Source: Caprimulgus europaeus
Taxonomy: Eukaryota > Chordata > Aves > Caprimulgiformes > Caprimulgidae
Direction of reading: 5' to 3'
Assembly (NCBI GenBank): GCA_907165065.1
Contig: OU015527.1
Location: 21,031,686 to 21,095,685, forward strand
Length of the DNA: 64,000 nucleotides
The position numbers and the translations under genes were made by a program. The notes below the pieces were generated by a model. That model saw only the letters and a list, made by a program, of their open reading frames with translations. It ran no database searches and was not told the DNA's origin. Positions 47,854 through 60,325 of this stretch are shown here, in pieces. How positions within the stretch are numbered: the stretch's first letter is position 1; every line of letters begins with the position of its first letter.

Positions 47854-50800
47854 AAAATATTTCAGAAACAAAACAGACCTTGTACTAAGCAGGAAAAATG
47901 TAGAACTGTTGTGAGTGACTAAAAATAGCAGGTCATGGGAACTTTTTTTTTTTTTTCCCATGTTGGTAAAATGAGAGAAAAGTAATCATAAATATGCTAT
48001 CCTGTTTTGCACAGGACTAGATCTAGACCATGAGATACAGTCATAAACTGTTAAATCATGCACACAGGTTTTCATAAGATGAAAAACAAAAACCCTTGAC
48101 CATATTTTAGGTCTTTGATTTTGCTTTTTGGTTTTTCTTCTGCCTTTGTACTGTTTACTGACTCCCATTTAAAGAATAATTATACATTTAATCTTCTCTG
48201 CAGAAAACAATGATCTCTTGATTTTCAAATAATTTTACAGGAAAACAGGTTGGTTGTTGTATTTGGCTTTTTCAACATCTCAGCCCTGAGATATACACAT
48301 GAAAAGATCATGATGCTATCTAGACCTGCTCCCAGTTAACAGCCTCAGTGAAATCCTGCCCCACTGAATTCAAAGGCATTTAAGGTAGATTGCTTTAGCT
48401 TTGGACTCCTTATCTATTTCCAGGGACAGCCTAGAGAAATCTAGTAACCTGTGTTTCACTTTATTCTAATGGATGAAAAGTGGCTGAGGGCAGACTCACG
48501 TCTCTGGCTTCCCTGCTTGCTGCTGCATCTCTATTTATTAACTCTGCACTGGCTATTTTATAGGCACCATGCAATGCCAGCTGAAGGTTACCACAGTAAA
48601 GCAGCAAAAGAGATGAGGACTACAAAGTCATTGGCAGTTTATTTTAATTCAGCTGGAAAGAGCAACTTCTGCTTTTATCATCCTGTGTATTTGGCAAAGG
48701 TTAGAGTTTATCTGAGTTTCACAAGCTGCCAAAATTCTGAGTAGATCCTGCCATTGTCTCAGTGATCACTGAATTGCATATTAACTGAAGATCTAAGGCT
48801 CTACATCAAACAATAGAAGTGTAATCAAACATTGCAGACCCTGTGACATGAATGTCTCTGGAGCTAGATGGAAATATTTGATTTAACAAGACCCTTTAAA
48901 TGTTTCCCACAGACAAGTTGCTAAATCCTTTGAAACTCTGACAGTGTTTTGCTACTAGCTACAGTTAAAAATTATTTTCTGGAGGTCAATCCAGCCTGTT
49001 TACCTTGTGGTCATATTCAAATGACCAGTGTTAGGAATAGCCCCAGCACAGCAGCTCCTAGGGCTGCTTGAGTCACGGAGATTAAACACCTCACCTCCCA
49101 CAAGGCCTACTGATCACGCACACAAGCACGTTCTTACCCTACTGCTTCCTAAGAAAAGGAGAAATAAGATGAGGGACAGGAGAGGAGCTGTGTATCTCAT
49201 CCTTTCAGGAGGTGTATGACTGTTGCAAGGGCAGACAACAGCAGCCAAGGGAGGAGACCTAAACCAGCAAAGTGACATATGTGTGTTGCTTGAATAAACA
49301 GGTGACTTCAGTCACACTGGAATGCATTAAGAATTTATATCAGCCACAGACAAGAAGACACCTCCTGGATGCCATTTAATATATGCATATACATAAAATA
49401 AAAGGAGGCATAGAGAACTGAGCATTTATCCAGTATGAGATACTAATAATATAATGTATTATTTCAACTAGACGTAGAAACCGGGAATAATGACAAGGAA
49501 TTTAATGGATTCAAATTTGTATAAAAACAGGTCTGGTAATGATTACAACATATCTGAGTTGCAGAATTTTTTCTAAGCTGTTTGTCTGAATAGGTTTATT
49601 CTTGTATGGAAAATTGCATTGGGTCTGGGTCCAGCTTTGCTACTTAGTCCTTCTTTGATCTTAACCACAGAATTCCCACGTTTACAAGTTTATATGTTTA
49701 GGTATGATCCCTCCCTTGCCTTTTTTTTTTTTTTTTTTTTTTTTCCAAGGGAAACACTGGGCATTAAATCCCAGCTTCAGCAATGTAGAGTAACTGGCAA
49801 CAGTCAGTATCATTTTGGCTAGTTAACGCCCTTGCTTTAGAAGCAGTCACAAATACGAGTTACATATGTAGCTTTAGTGGACCTTCTTTTAACAGAGAAT
49901 GGATTATAATCTTCAGCATGCAATGGTGAAATTTTAGATGTGGTCTAAAAGGCTAGGAATCAGACATTCAAGTAGGAAGTGGCCTAAACTACCAAGTATC
50001 TGCCATAATTTTAGACTCTCAATGCTGTAAACTGCAGCCAGGAAAATTTGCATCCCAGGGTTGGATATCATCCAGAGAAGATCTTCAGGCTCCTGCAACT
50101 TCTTACAGACTTGCCATAGCAACTTCCTTCTCTGCCTCATCCATACAGCTGACTGCTTTCTTTCTGCCCCATGCTTTGAGGATGCCCTCAGAGATACTTC
50201 AAGTAAATACATAGGGCAACCAACTAAGATAACAATGAAAGGGCTAGTGAACTAAAATATATTAACACTCTATTTCCATATTCAGTACACATATTTTAAG
50301 TAACAGAAGTTTCTTGAGATTCTTTTATTTCTTTTCTTGTGGGCGTATAACTGATGCATTACAAAAACTTTGTCCTACAGCTATTGGATCCAGAAAAAAG
50401 AAGTCATGGGTTTGAAAAGTCATTTATTACCAAGTGCCTCCTCTCTATAGCTAAACGCACATATATCCTGTGATTCTAAGAGGCAGCAATAAAAGAAAAA
50501 CAAAAACAAAACCAGCAATGAGATAAGGGAGATAAGTTCAGTTAGATAAGATCTGCTCTTTATAAAAAACTCTACATCTTTCTCCTAACAATACAGCAAA
50601 ATTATTCTGGCTGTTTATGTTTTACCTAATTCTTCCAAATGCTGTTTTACTTCATAGTTACTATTTACACACACTAGCATTTGACATGATATGTATATGT
50701 TACAAATAAATCCTATTTATCACTGTTGCTGCAATGTGAAGTTCCATAAACAAGAAAGTGTGTGCAAGAGCACCACCGCTCAAGGAAAAAGTTATTACAC

Positions 50801-51618
50801 AAAACTGAATTCCTGGGGTAAAAGACACTACTTGTGATTTACCCACATGCTCAGAGGTGACTAACAATCCCCACCGTGCTTCAAGGTCTAACAATAAAAG
50901 AGTGTTTCCTAGGTAGTACTTCCAAGACAAATTACAACTTCAAAGGAAAGAATAGCTCCATTCACAAAATAGGTCACCAACAAGAGCTGTCAGGTGGAAG
51001 GAAACATAGCAAGCAAGAAGCATGGAAAAATTGAAAGTAAATTTACTGAGATCTCCTTCATGATATACAAAGGAGAAGCTCCACCTATTCTCATTGTCTT
51101 TGAAGAATTTTATAGCCTTGCTATTCTAACACTGGATACGGACACTTGAGTAACAACAACAACTAAAAAAAGGTCATGCAAAGATTACAGATTTTTTTTT
51201 TTTTTCATAGAGTGTTATGCACAGTGCAAAGTCAACTGGAACATATAATAAAATCTCTTACAAAGTTTCACCTACATATTGCCACACATAATATAAATAA
51301 GGAATAGACTGTATTAAATCTCCAATATTTCTTTTAATTTCCTCATTCAGTCCTGATCTTCCAGTCACATAACTTGAGGGCAATTAGCTGTGTACTTGAA
51401 CCTGCTCTTCAACTCTTCAATCCAAAAATCGAATTGTTTAGCCAGTCTGGAGACCCTGGTTACATAGGAGCCCCACTTTAACAAACCTACATTCAATATG
51501 TTACCTGTTCTGAAATGTTGTCTTCTTTCTACTTGCTTGCAAAACACATTAAAAGCACCTCCCACCCTCGTGTACAGCCAAATAATGTAGCTAGGGCTTT
51601 TCAAAGAGGTGGCCACCC
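47854..51618. other. Non-coding AT-rich interval
   Basis: No gene recognised. Homopolymer runs include T24 at 49721-49744 and T14 at 51192-51205. Short frames on both strands lack motifs. Confidence 0.5.
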
Positions 51619-51667
51619 TTACTTAATTACCTGTGTGGTAATTAAGTAATTAATTAGGTGACCTAAT
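51619..51667. repeat. Two adjacent perfect palindromes
   Basis: TTACTTAATTACC (51619-51631) and GGTAATTAAGTAA (51637-51649) form a perfect 13-bp stem with a 5-nt loop. They are followed by ATTAGGT-G-ACCTAAT (51653-51667), a 15-bp palindrome. No transposon ends were recognised around them. Confidence 0.85.
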
Positions 51668-54600
51668 AAGGCTAATTGAGTTTCCCATGTCACACTGTAG
51701 ACTCATCTGTAGAAGGGATCAGTCTGCTGATCTAAATAGCTGGTGCATTTTGCCTTCTTCTAACAACTGGCAGACAGAGAAAATCCAGCAGTCACTGTTT
51801 TAAAAGTCCCAATTTACTGCCAGTTGCCACACAGTACTGTTTTCAGTGCTTCCCTACCAAACTTACACACACAGACACAGGGCAATCACTACAAAAGTTG
51901 GGTAACAGTGTTGTATTTTAGGTTTGTAACATGAGCCATTTGTCTGGCAGCACAGTGCAAACTCTTTTCTCATCCTAAATCTCGAAGGCTGAGAAGCTGA
52001 GTCTATCAGTTCAAAATTAAATGTGGATCTACAGGACTCCCACAGGTTTTTTTTTGCAGCCACATATGCAGCACTGGAATATTCAGCTTGCTTGTTCCAT
52101 TGTATTTCCTCCCAAAGAGGAGACTAAAGGGACATTTCTTTGGCTGCTGAATGCCCTGTATTTTCTCTCTTCACTAAACATGCACACTGTGCAACGTAGA
52201 GTTTGAACTGCTAAGAATAGTGTGATTCACTTTCTTATGTGAAAAAAAGGCAGGACTGTTGCACTTCACATCAAAATCAGCGAGTTTGTAACTGCCGGGA
52301 CTTTTAATGATTGATGAGAGCTTTGGCATAGTTTCTGTTTGGAAAAGAGGGCTTTGAACTGGTGGATGAAATAGGAAGAGGAGAGACTTTAACATAATGG
52401 GCCCATCTCCCTAATCTCCTCACCAAAGAATACACAAGGAAGAAAAACAAGGAGTCCCTTGTAACCCTTGCAGTGACAAGCGCCTTGTTTAATGTATTCA
52501 GTTACTTATTAGTAGGCCAATATAAATCTAGCACAACAGTGTGCAAAGTCAGCAGGGGGTCTGAATCCTGATGTTATTTTTCCCATCGCTGAATAAATGA
52601 TCCCAACCACCAGCTTCAGAAACTCATCCTCATTAGTATGTATGAAATGAGTGGAATAAGCACTGGGAGATTTATATTGTTCTCTATTCAATCTAATTAA
52701 TAAGAGATGGTGCTGATTTCTGGAGGAAAGAGGCAGTGTCCATAGATTCCTGTGCACCTTTCATTGTTATTAGTGATATAAATCTGTCACAGCATGGACA
52801 CCTTAAAAAGTGCCCTCATCATTTTCTAATTCTACTGGCATTCATTAACTAGACATTTTAGCAACCTGCATAGTATAATCTGGCACCATCATTACGGTCA
52901 CTGTAGAGTTTTCCTTATCAGCCCCCTACTTCCAAGGTTTTATAACTCTGCTGGAAAATGTAAGGATAACCAAGGAGTACTTTTGGCCATACTCTTGTCT
53001 ATTTTTTAAATTCTGGACAGGTCAAAACAAAAAGAACAACATAAGCACTATTAAAAAAATGCAAAAAAAACCCCAAAACAAAAATCTACCTCTTGGTGTC
53101 AGACACTGCTCTGAGAGCAAATAATACAGGTAAAGTCACTGTGAAACCAATTCCCAAGAGACAGGAATGGGATATTAATCTCATTAGCATGAAGCAGACT
53201 GTGGGAAAAGGTGGCTTGCATATGTTTCATCTGACATACGCAAAACAATGCCAAAATCTACATTTGAACTTGAAAATCAGTGTCTCATCACACTGAGGTC
53301 AGCCACAGTTTGCCACTGACTCCAGTGAGACAAAGAAGGTAACAAGACATACCAGTTTAATGTCTGTTTTATTTTATTTTACAGTTACGGTCTTCTGAAT
53401 TTTCTGTTTTCGCAGTTAGAAGTCATGGTTACAAACCAGTTAATGTTACACATTTTGCATTTCAGGTAATGTTCTGGTCCCATGAAAGCCAGTGACAAAA
53501 CTCCGCAAAACTTCTGTGAGGCCACTATTTGCCCCACACATTTTAGCCCACCGCAAACACAGCTCATTTATAAATCTCCATTGTTTTTTATTCAACTGAA
53601 CACTCAAATTCAAGATTTCAATAGCATACCAGACCAAGCAAAAACTTAATATTCTTAAATCAAGTTTTATTTGTGTCTTTGACGTGGGATGTAAGTAGAT
53701 ATTAAAATGCACATATGTTTTCTGCTGATTTTCTGTGAACACTAATGCGTATTCCACACAGGCTGAATGTACAACCCAAGCAAGAACCACAGGAAGTCCC
53801 TGCCAAAAGTGAGGAATAATATTGTCTTCAGGAGAGCCTAAATAAAGAGTTAGTCACCAACAATATAGCTATAAATTATACCCTTGGCAATAATACATTA
53901 ATTTATTTTTCAGCTAGTAAATGTTTTATCGGTGATAGCACATAAATGAGGTCACCTGTGTTTTATTTCATGCAAGTTGATGTTTTCCTCCATATTTCTT
54001 CTTCTTTATACATAGTCTTGCCACTTCTGCACCTGTGAGGTATTCTTCTTTATCTACTAAACTTCCACACATGCAATGGTAAGTGCACTCTAATACACTA
54101 TATTTGGTATGGTTGTTTAAGGAAAGGACAATGGTTTGACTCAGAAATCAAATATGTGTCTCCAAGCAATAGAAACCCTTCTTTCACACTGAGTCAAACT
54201 CCTAGCAGTCAGTTTCTGTGTGGTCTCTTGCCCTTTCTGTTGGATCAGTGACAAATCTTCCAAACTGCTTTCACTCATGTCCTCTCAGTTTTGCTGCACT
54301 CACTTAGGCAGGGCTGGAATGCTAAGACTGTGACTTACCTGGGACAGTCACACCAGGGAGCACAGGCTAGCTAATGATTGCCAGGAATAAGCAAACACAG
54401 AAAGTCTTCATTTCCCTTCCCTCATTCCTGGTGACAGTGCAGGCTTCATTAGAAAATGTTTTTCAGCTCTAATAATCACCCAGAAACTCCAGGCTACAAC
54501 CAGCCCAGAGAGAGGGAAGGGTTGTATCTGGCAGTAATGCTGTTGTCATGACCATCCTCAGACGGGCCAGAAGCTATCACCTCTGCACACACTAAAAACT

Positions 54601-54748
54601 CCACAGCTACCTCTACTAGCTTCAGTACAACTTCTTGTGGAGTAAAACCCTTTTAAATACAAGTACGATTGGCAGAGTACAGGCAGTTATCTAGAAAAAT
54701 CTAGAGTACTAAATCTGCATCTCCAGCATTATTATTACTTTTCCTGGC
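51668..54748. other. Non-coding AT-rich interval
   Basis: Nothing recognised. The 114-codon minus frame at 53446-53790 has no domain and no clear start or splice context. Confidence 0.45.
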
Positions 54749-55291
54749 CTAATACAATATAGGGAAAAGAGAAAACAGAGCCCTTTCTATACCAGTTAAC
54801 TGAACTAGAGCTAAAATCTCTAGCCATCCTGGCAGTTTTCCTCTTAGGAAAAGGATTACGGACAAGCAGACAAAGGAAAATATCAGTTTTAGCTCTTTTT
54901 CCTGAACGACATCTTTGCTAGATAAAGCATACTCAGAAATCTCTGAAAAGACCCCATCAGCTCCCCAGTGCCAATTCTCCACAGTATCCAGTAAATGCCA
55001 CACCGACAGCTCATCCCACATCCTCCCTTGGAAAGGAATAATTTTCTGCTTTTCCCGGTGAGACACCAGGGACATTAACTTGCCATTGGTGAGGGCAGGT
55101 GCACGGGGGGAAAAGAGTACTGGAGCACTGTTACTTCCTGGATATCCTGTGTCACTTTTTCCACACAAATTAGGTCCAAACAGCCCATCAGGCTGTGTGA
55201 GGAGGTGACTGACTCTGATGAAAATAGTTTTGCCAAAAGCAGGACATGCTCTTTTCTTCCCAAATACTCTGACATGTCTTTCAACACATTT
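54749..55291 (-). other. 180-codon stop-free frame, candidate exon or fossil gene
   Basis: On the minus strand the frame stays open from just after a TGA (55294-55292) to a stop at 54751-54749. That is 180 codons in AT-rich DNA, where stops should appear about every 16-20 codons. It is the longest open stretch in the window outside the CpG island and repeats. The first in-frame ATG is well inside (MSLVSHREK), so if real it is more likely an internal or terminal exon or a decayed coding sequence than a single-exon gene. Composition is mixed with several tryptophans (RMWDELSVWHLLDTVENWHW), an acidic segment (SEISEYALSSKDVVQEKELK) and a hydrophobic stretch near the end (LIFSFVCLSVILFL). No family recognised; no repeat similarity seen. 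Chance remains possible. Confidence 0.22.
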
Positions 55292-55294
55292 TCA

Positions 55295-56884
55295 GTCACT
55301 CTTCTGAATCTTAGCAGGCCATAATGTGTTTGACATTAATTTCTCCTTTAGTATGCAAAAATATTCCTATTGTTTAAAAGCAAGTGTAAACCTAGAGCAA
55401 CTCAGCCTCTCATTTCTTGTTAATTAAATAATCTCATAGGATCAAAGGATAAAACCTGACTAAAATATAATTTTCCATCAGTTGCTCATTTGTCAGGGTT
55501 TAACCAATCTCATTTTCCCTACGTTGCTTTACTATAGGTTGCTATTTGCTTTGCTCTCTCTTTGGTCCTCTTTCTTCTTTTATCCTTTCCCCCATCACTC
55601 CTCTTTGGCTTCCCTCTCTCTCCCCCACTGCATACTCCGCTTCATATATTTTTTCAGCTGTCAGTCGCAGACCCTTTTTTCTTCCCACTGCCATAAATTT
55701 AAGGGTTAAAAAAAACCCAAGTCAGTTGGATGAGATTTAATGTTATGAATTGAAGTGTGTGTGTTGGGGAGGAGGGTGGAATAAAGGCTCCTTATTTCAG
55801 ATACCAAAAACATTAAAGTTTTCTCTTTGGTAATATTGTATTGCCTGGCAATTCTGTTTACTACATGTTCCTAAGGGCTCAGTTTTGCTGAAAGGACACT
55901 GAAAGCAATGATTTTGATTTATTAAACTAACCACTTCTTATTATTTAAAATTTGATTTTCTCTCAGTTTGATGCTGTAATTGTATTTTTATTACAATATT
56001 GACTTCTTTCAGTGCTGTCTTTTCAATTATGATAATTTTACACTAAGTTCCCCCATATAGATCTGAAATGTTCATTGCTTTTTTGGAAGCCACTGTAACG
56101 GTCCATTTTGGAACACATTTACCTACTGCAAGAACACAGGCAAAGCCAAAATAAATCTGTTTTCTCACTGTTTTCCTTAAGCTTTTGATCAAGCCCCTGA
56201 TTTTACACAGTCCTGATGAGAACAGAGGATTTACCCCAAGAAAACTGTGTGAATTTGACTTAACTTTCCAATCAAAATGTACTTTGCATTTCTTCACAGA
56301 GTCTTGTTACACCTCTTCGTTTGCTGTCCAAACTCAGTAGTTAAGTGTCAAACTAATCATATAAAAAGAAACAGCAGCTGAGAGACATATTTTATTCTGT
56401 GGAGTTCCTCGATGTACTCAAAAAGGATGCAACTTCTAAGCACAATGTTGGGAAAGTTGGGGAGGTGTTGGGGGCTGGAATTTCTGAAATGGTGAACTAA
56501 AAATGTAGAGCATAATACTTGAAACTAAACCACCATGAAGTAACTGAGGAGCATACTGTCTTCTCCCTTAACAAAACTGATGTGAGAGAAATCCTGAAAA
56601 CCCTCTCCAGATACTCTCTCTACAGCTTCTGATTAATTCTCCTCTCAGAGACTCAAACCAGGAGAGACTAATGCAAGATCATCAACATCCAATGCATGAA
56701 GAAAGTAAACTTCCTTTTACAGAAAATCCGATAGAGCTCAATAGCAAATAATTTTTCTAGTGACTTAAACAATCACCTAAGGGATACACAGATCAGCTAT
56801 AATCCTGCTGTGGAGCTCTATAGGCTAGTGAAAAATTACCATACACACCCTTCCTGGTGAAATTTTACAAAACATATCAACAGT
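55295..56884. other. Non-coding AT-rich interval
   Basis: Includes a pyrimidine-rich patch at about 55540-55690. Otherwise nothing recognised. Confidence 0.5.
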
Positions 56885-56965
56885 GGGTCAAATCGGTATG
56901 GATTCACTAACTTTAATAAGATTATGTTGATTTACATCAGAGGAGGATCTGGCCCATGTGTGTTT
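56885..56965 (-). repeat. Possible ancient amniote repeat fragment
   Basis: 'gattatgttgatttacatca' followed by 'gaggaggatctggcccatgt' closely resembles the 'gatttacaccagctgaggatctggcccat' end of an old dispersed repeat of reptiles and birds. The element is self-complementary in part, so the strand is tentative. Confidence 0.4.
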
Positions 56966-59949
56966 AGAGTAATTTGATAATTAATCTCTGCAAATTTCTG
57001 CTGGTTTTAACAACTGTTAAATTCCACATCACTTTCCTGTATTGATTTTCCAAGCTCTGTTGCTTTGGTTTTTTAACAGGGATCCACTCCCTTCACCATG
57101 TGGTCCAGCCGTTATCCACAGTATTCTCTGCTTATTTCACCATCATGTAACACTCTCCTCTTCTGGGAACTAGATGACACAGTGACATGTGAATGTTGCT
57201 CACAGAGCAACATGAATTTCTGCTGATTTTTCTGGCACAGTTCAGCAGGGGCTGACCAGGACAGCCTCCTGCATAAAACATCTGCTCCGCAGCCTTGTTT
57301 GCCTTCCAAAATCCTCCAGAGTTGCAAAGACCAACCTGCACAGAATTGGCTCCCTTGGGTTCCCAAGCAGAGGCAAATCCTTGAGTGGAGTCCCTGCTAT
57401 TTCCAGTGAATATTTTGAATTACTTTCCTGAATTTTTAACACTTTGGGTGCCCCTGCTGAGCACATCCCTGGTCAGCCTACAGTCAACTGCGTATCCATT
57501 TGGAAGATGTCTGGACAACAACATGATTAAGCAAATCCATATATGCCATCCAGTAAACCTAAAAACATGTCATTACTAGCACGGTGCTCAGTTACAGAAG
57601 GAGTTTTGCTGGGAATCACCAGCCATTAAAAATCACATCCATGGAGGAAACTCATGGCCTACCTGTTCTCAATCTAATCTCATTTTACATGTCTATCAGA
57701 GTCTGCAAAATGTCTAGCACTCTTAATTTTAAACTGATTCTGCAGGAGTTAATTGGGCAAAAGACCTGTTGCCATTTTCTGTTAACAGACTGAGAATTGG
57801 GTCCATGTTGGTTTTTATGAGCCTTCTTACCTTTAGCTGCAGTGTGCCCAAGAAGAGCTATGTGCCGATTAAAAACCTGCCCACTTTCAACCACATTATC
57901 AGAGTACAGCTGAGTTTGGTGAATTCCCGTGAAGTGATTAAAGATCTTATTTTTCTCTGTGTAGGAGTAATTACTTTGACAGGCATTTAATAATGTTGTC
58001 TGGACAAAAATCGTATTAACAATTTGATGATCTTTCACTACTGCTGTAAGATTAACAAAGTCAACACTTCTTTACATTAAGATGTCCCTGCTCTCAACAT
58101 TATTTTTTTATTTGTGGTTACCTCAGAGGTAAAGGCATCTCTTCTAATGCCAGAATGGGAGAGAGGATAAAGGAGCTACAACTCCTAACATTACTGGCTT
58201 CTAGTGCCACTGGGACATCAAAGCCATCTCATACCTTCCTTGGGGCAACCCCCCTCAAGTGTTTCTCAGACAGCTGTCCAAATCCCCAGCTCTGCCACTC
58301 TTGAGTGTTGTTTCTTGTCAACCTAAAACTCTGCTGCACTTTGAACCTTTAAAATAGGGGCAAGGATGAACTGAGCTGAATCTAACAATAATGACTGATA
58401 CAGAAATTGGGGAACATCACACAGATTATTCTGACATGGGAAGATAATGAGTGAGGATTGTATCTCTGTTTTCAGAAAATCTGACAGCATGGAGAATTTG
58501 AGATTGATATTAAAGTTCCACAAAAATAGCCTAAAACACTTGGTGGGAGAGAAAAGATGAGGCAAATAGTTTACCGGATTGGGTACAGAGAGAGAAAGGG
58601 AACAGGGAGTATGGTAAAAGAAAAGAGGGTGATTTTTTAAGCCACGAAGACATGTCTGATTTTGCAGATCAATTCTAGTAAGTTAAGAGCAGCTTGAGCA
58701 GCAAGGGAATGAAGGACAGAAGAGCTGACTTTTGTTTTGGCAGAAGGCTAAATGAAAGAGAGCTACAATGTGTGATTTAAGAAATTAGGTAGCGCAGTCT
58801 TGGAAAATAAAGACAGGGAGAGAAAGTGGAAAAATAGAAAAAACTTTTGTAAAATAATCTGAATCTGAAATTTCTAACAACTGATGCCTTAGCTAGTACC
58901 AGGGGCTGGAAAATAGGATTTTTCACTGTTTTCTGCTTCTTGCAGAGCTTTCAGAATGTAAAAATCTGGTCTGTATTTTTCAAACCCCTAAATATAGGAG
59001 GGGAAAAAATGTTCTGTCAGAAAGCCTTTTTTGATTAATGAAGAAACACAAGTGCAAAACAAACCATTCAGTATTGTGGAAAAATTTCTTAAGTATCTGA
59101 AGCACAGAGTAAGGGCCCAATGTAGGTCTGCTTACAGTTCAAACCCACAACAAAGTCAGTGGAAGTTCTGGACACCTCAAAATGTATGGAGCAATCGAGC
59201 ATAATGTAGTGATTGAATGACAGCCTTCGGTATTGTTGAATGGGCATTTCCCGCAAATCCTGACTGCGTTCAGTCTTTGTTCCTGTTTCATGACAGAGGT
59301 AGAAGTAGCATGAGATGATCGGGGGCCTCTTTGCAGATATGGGGTTAGGGATCTTGGCAAATCATAGTACATTCATCTGGTTTACCCCCCTGACACAAGC
59401 TTGGGTACCCAGAAATTACTTGTACCAGCTCAGTTTCTCTAATTACTTTCAGATCTAGGGTAAATTTCTTTCATTAATAGCCAATTATTCTGTTTGGTTT
59501 GGATTTTCAGGGAGAGAAGGAAAACATATATTAAGTCTCCATTCCTTAGGTTAGAATATTACTCTAAGCATACACTCGGTTTAAACTGTCTAAAAGGAAA
59601 GAAAAAACATTTCCTTAATACAGATTAATGTCTTCCCTTGTAATCCAACAACTAGAAATTGAATGAATGTATGTGTAATTTTAAACCCCAAATCAAATAC
59701 CAAGCCAAAACCCATCTCTGAGTCCTTTCATTATTTGAAAATAAAAGGCAGAAAAACAGCTGTCATAAACAAGTAATCATTTTAATACCACACTTCATGG
59801 CATGACAGCAAATGCCCTAGTTGAAGTCTGTCCTTTCGCTTTATCTGGTTAGAAGAAAGAAAAAAAAAATCACGTTAAAGCAATTGCACATGTAAACGAA
59901 TTCTCTGGAAACTGGATACCTTCACGCTGAAATAACCACAGGCAGCTGC
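56966..59949. other. Non-coding AT-rich interval left of the CpG island
   Basis: No gene recognised. Overlapping minus frames at 57112-57466 in three registers, and opposed frames at 57685-58038, lack motifs. A sharp change to CpG-dense sequence begins at about 59950. Confidence 0.45.
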
Positions 59950-60288
59950 ACTCCGGCCAGATCCAGAGGGTGGAAATTGCTACTAAAACTCGGGGCGATC
60001 CCGTGCCGCCGCCACACAGCCGTGCGCGCGGATTTCCAGCTCACCGGCTCTGGACTGTTTTGCCGGGTTCACACCGCGGTCCGCTCCCGCAGCTGATCCG
60101 CTCGAGCCCCGACAGGTTGTGGGGGGACACACGGACGCCTCACACAGCGAAAGCGCGGACCCACGGGTGGTCGAGCCGGACCCCGCGGAGATCGTGCTCA
60201 CGGACAGCGGCCGAGCTCCGCCCGGCCGTGGCGGGGACGGGCGAGGCCGGCGGGGACGGGACTGAGCCCTGCCCGCCCTCCCGAGGCC

Positions 60289-60289
<1 letters not shown>

Positions 60290-60325
<36 letters not shown>
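60290..60325 (+). repeat. (CGG)12 trinucleotide repeat
   Basis: Twelve uninterrupted CGG units inside the CpG island. Such tracts in 5' UTRs are length-variable and form G-rich structures. In two frames it would encode Gly or Arg/Ala runs, which inflates apparent ORFs on both strands. Confidence 0.97.

Noticed and set aside
55488-55740. Possible LTR start (TGTCAGGGTTTAACC at about 55491)
   Set aside because: Only the first bases resemble an avian LTR end. The downstream sequence is pyrimidine-rich without LTR body motifs, and no matching terminus or flanking duplication was found.
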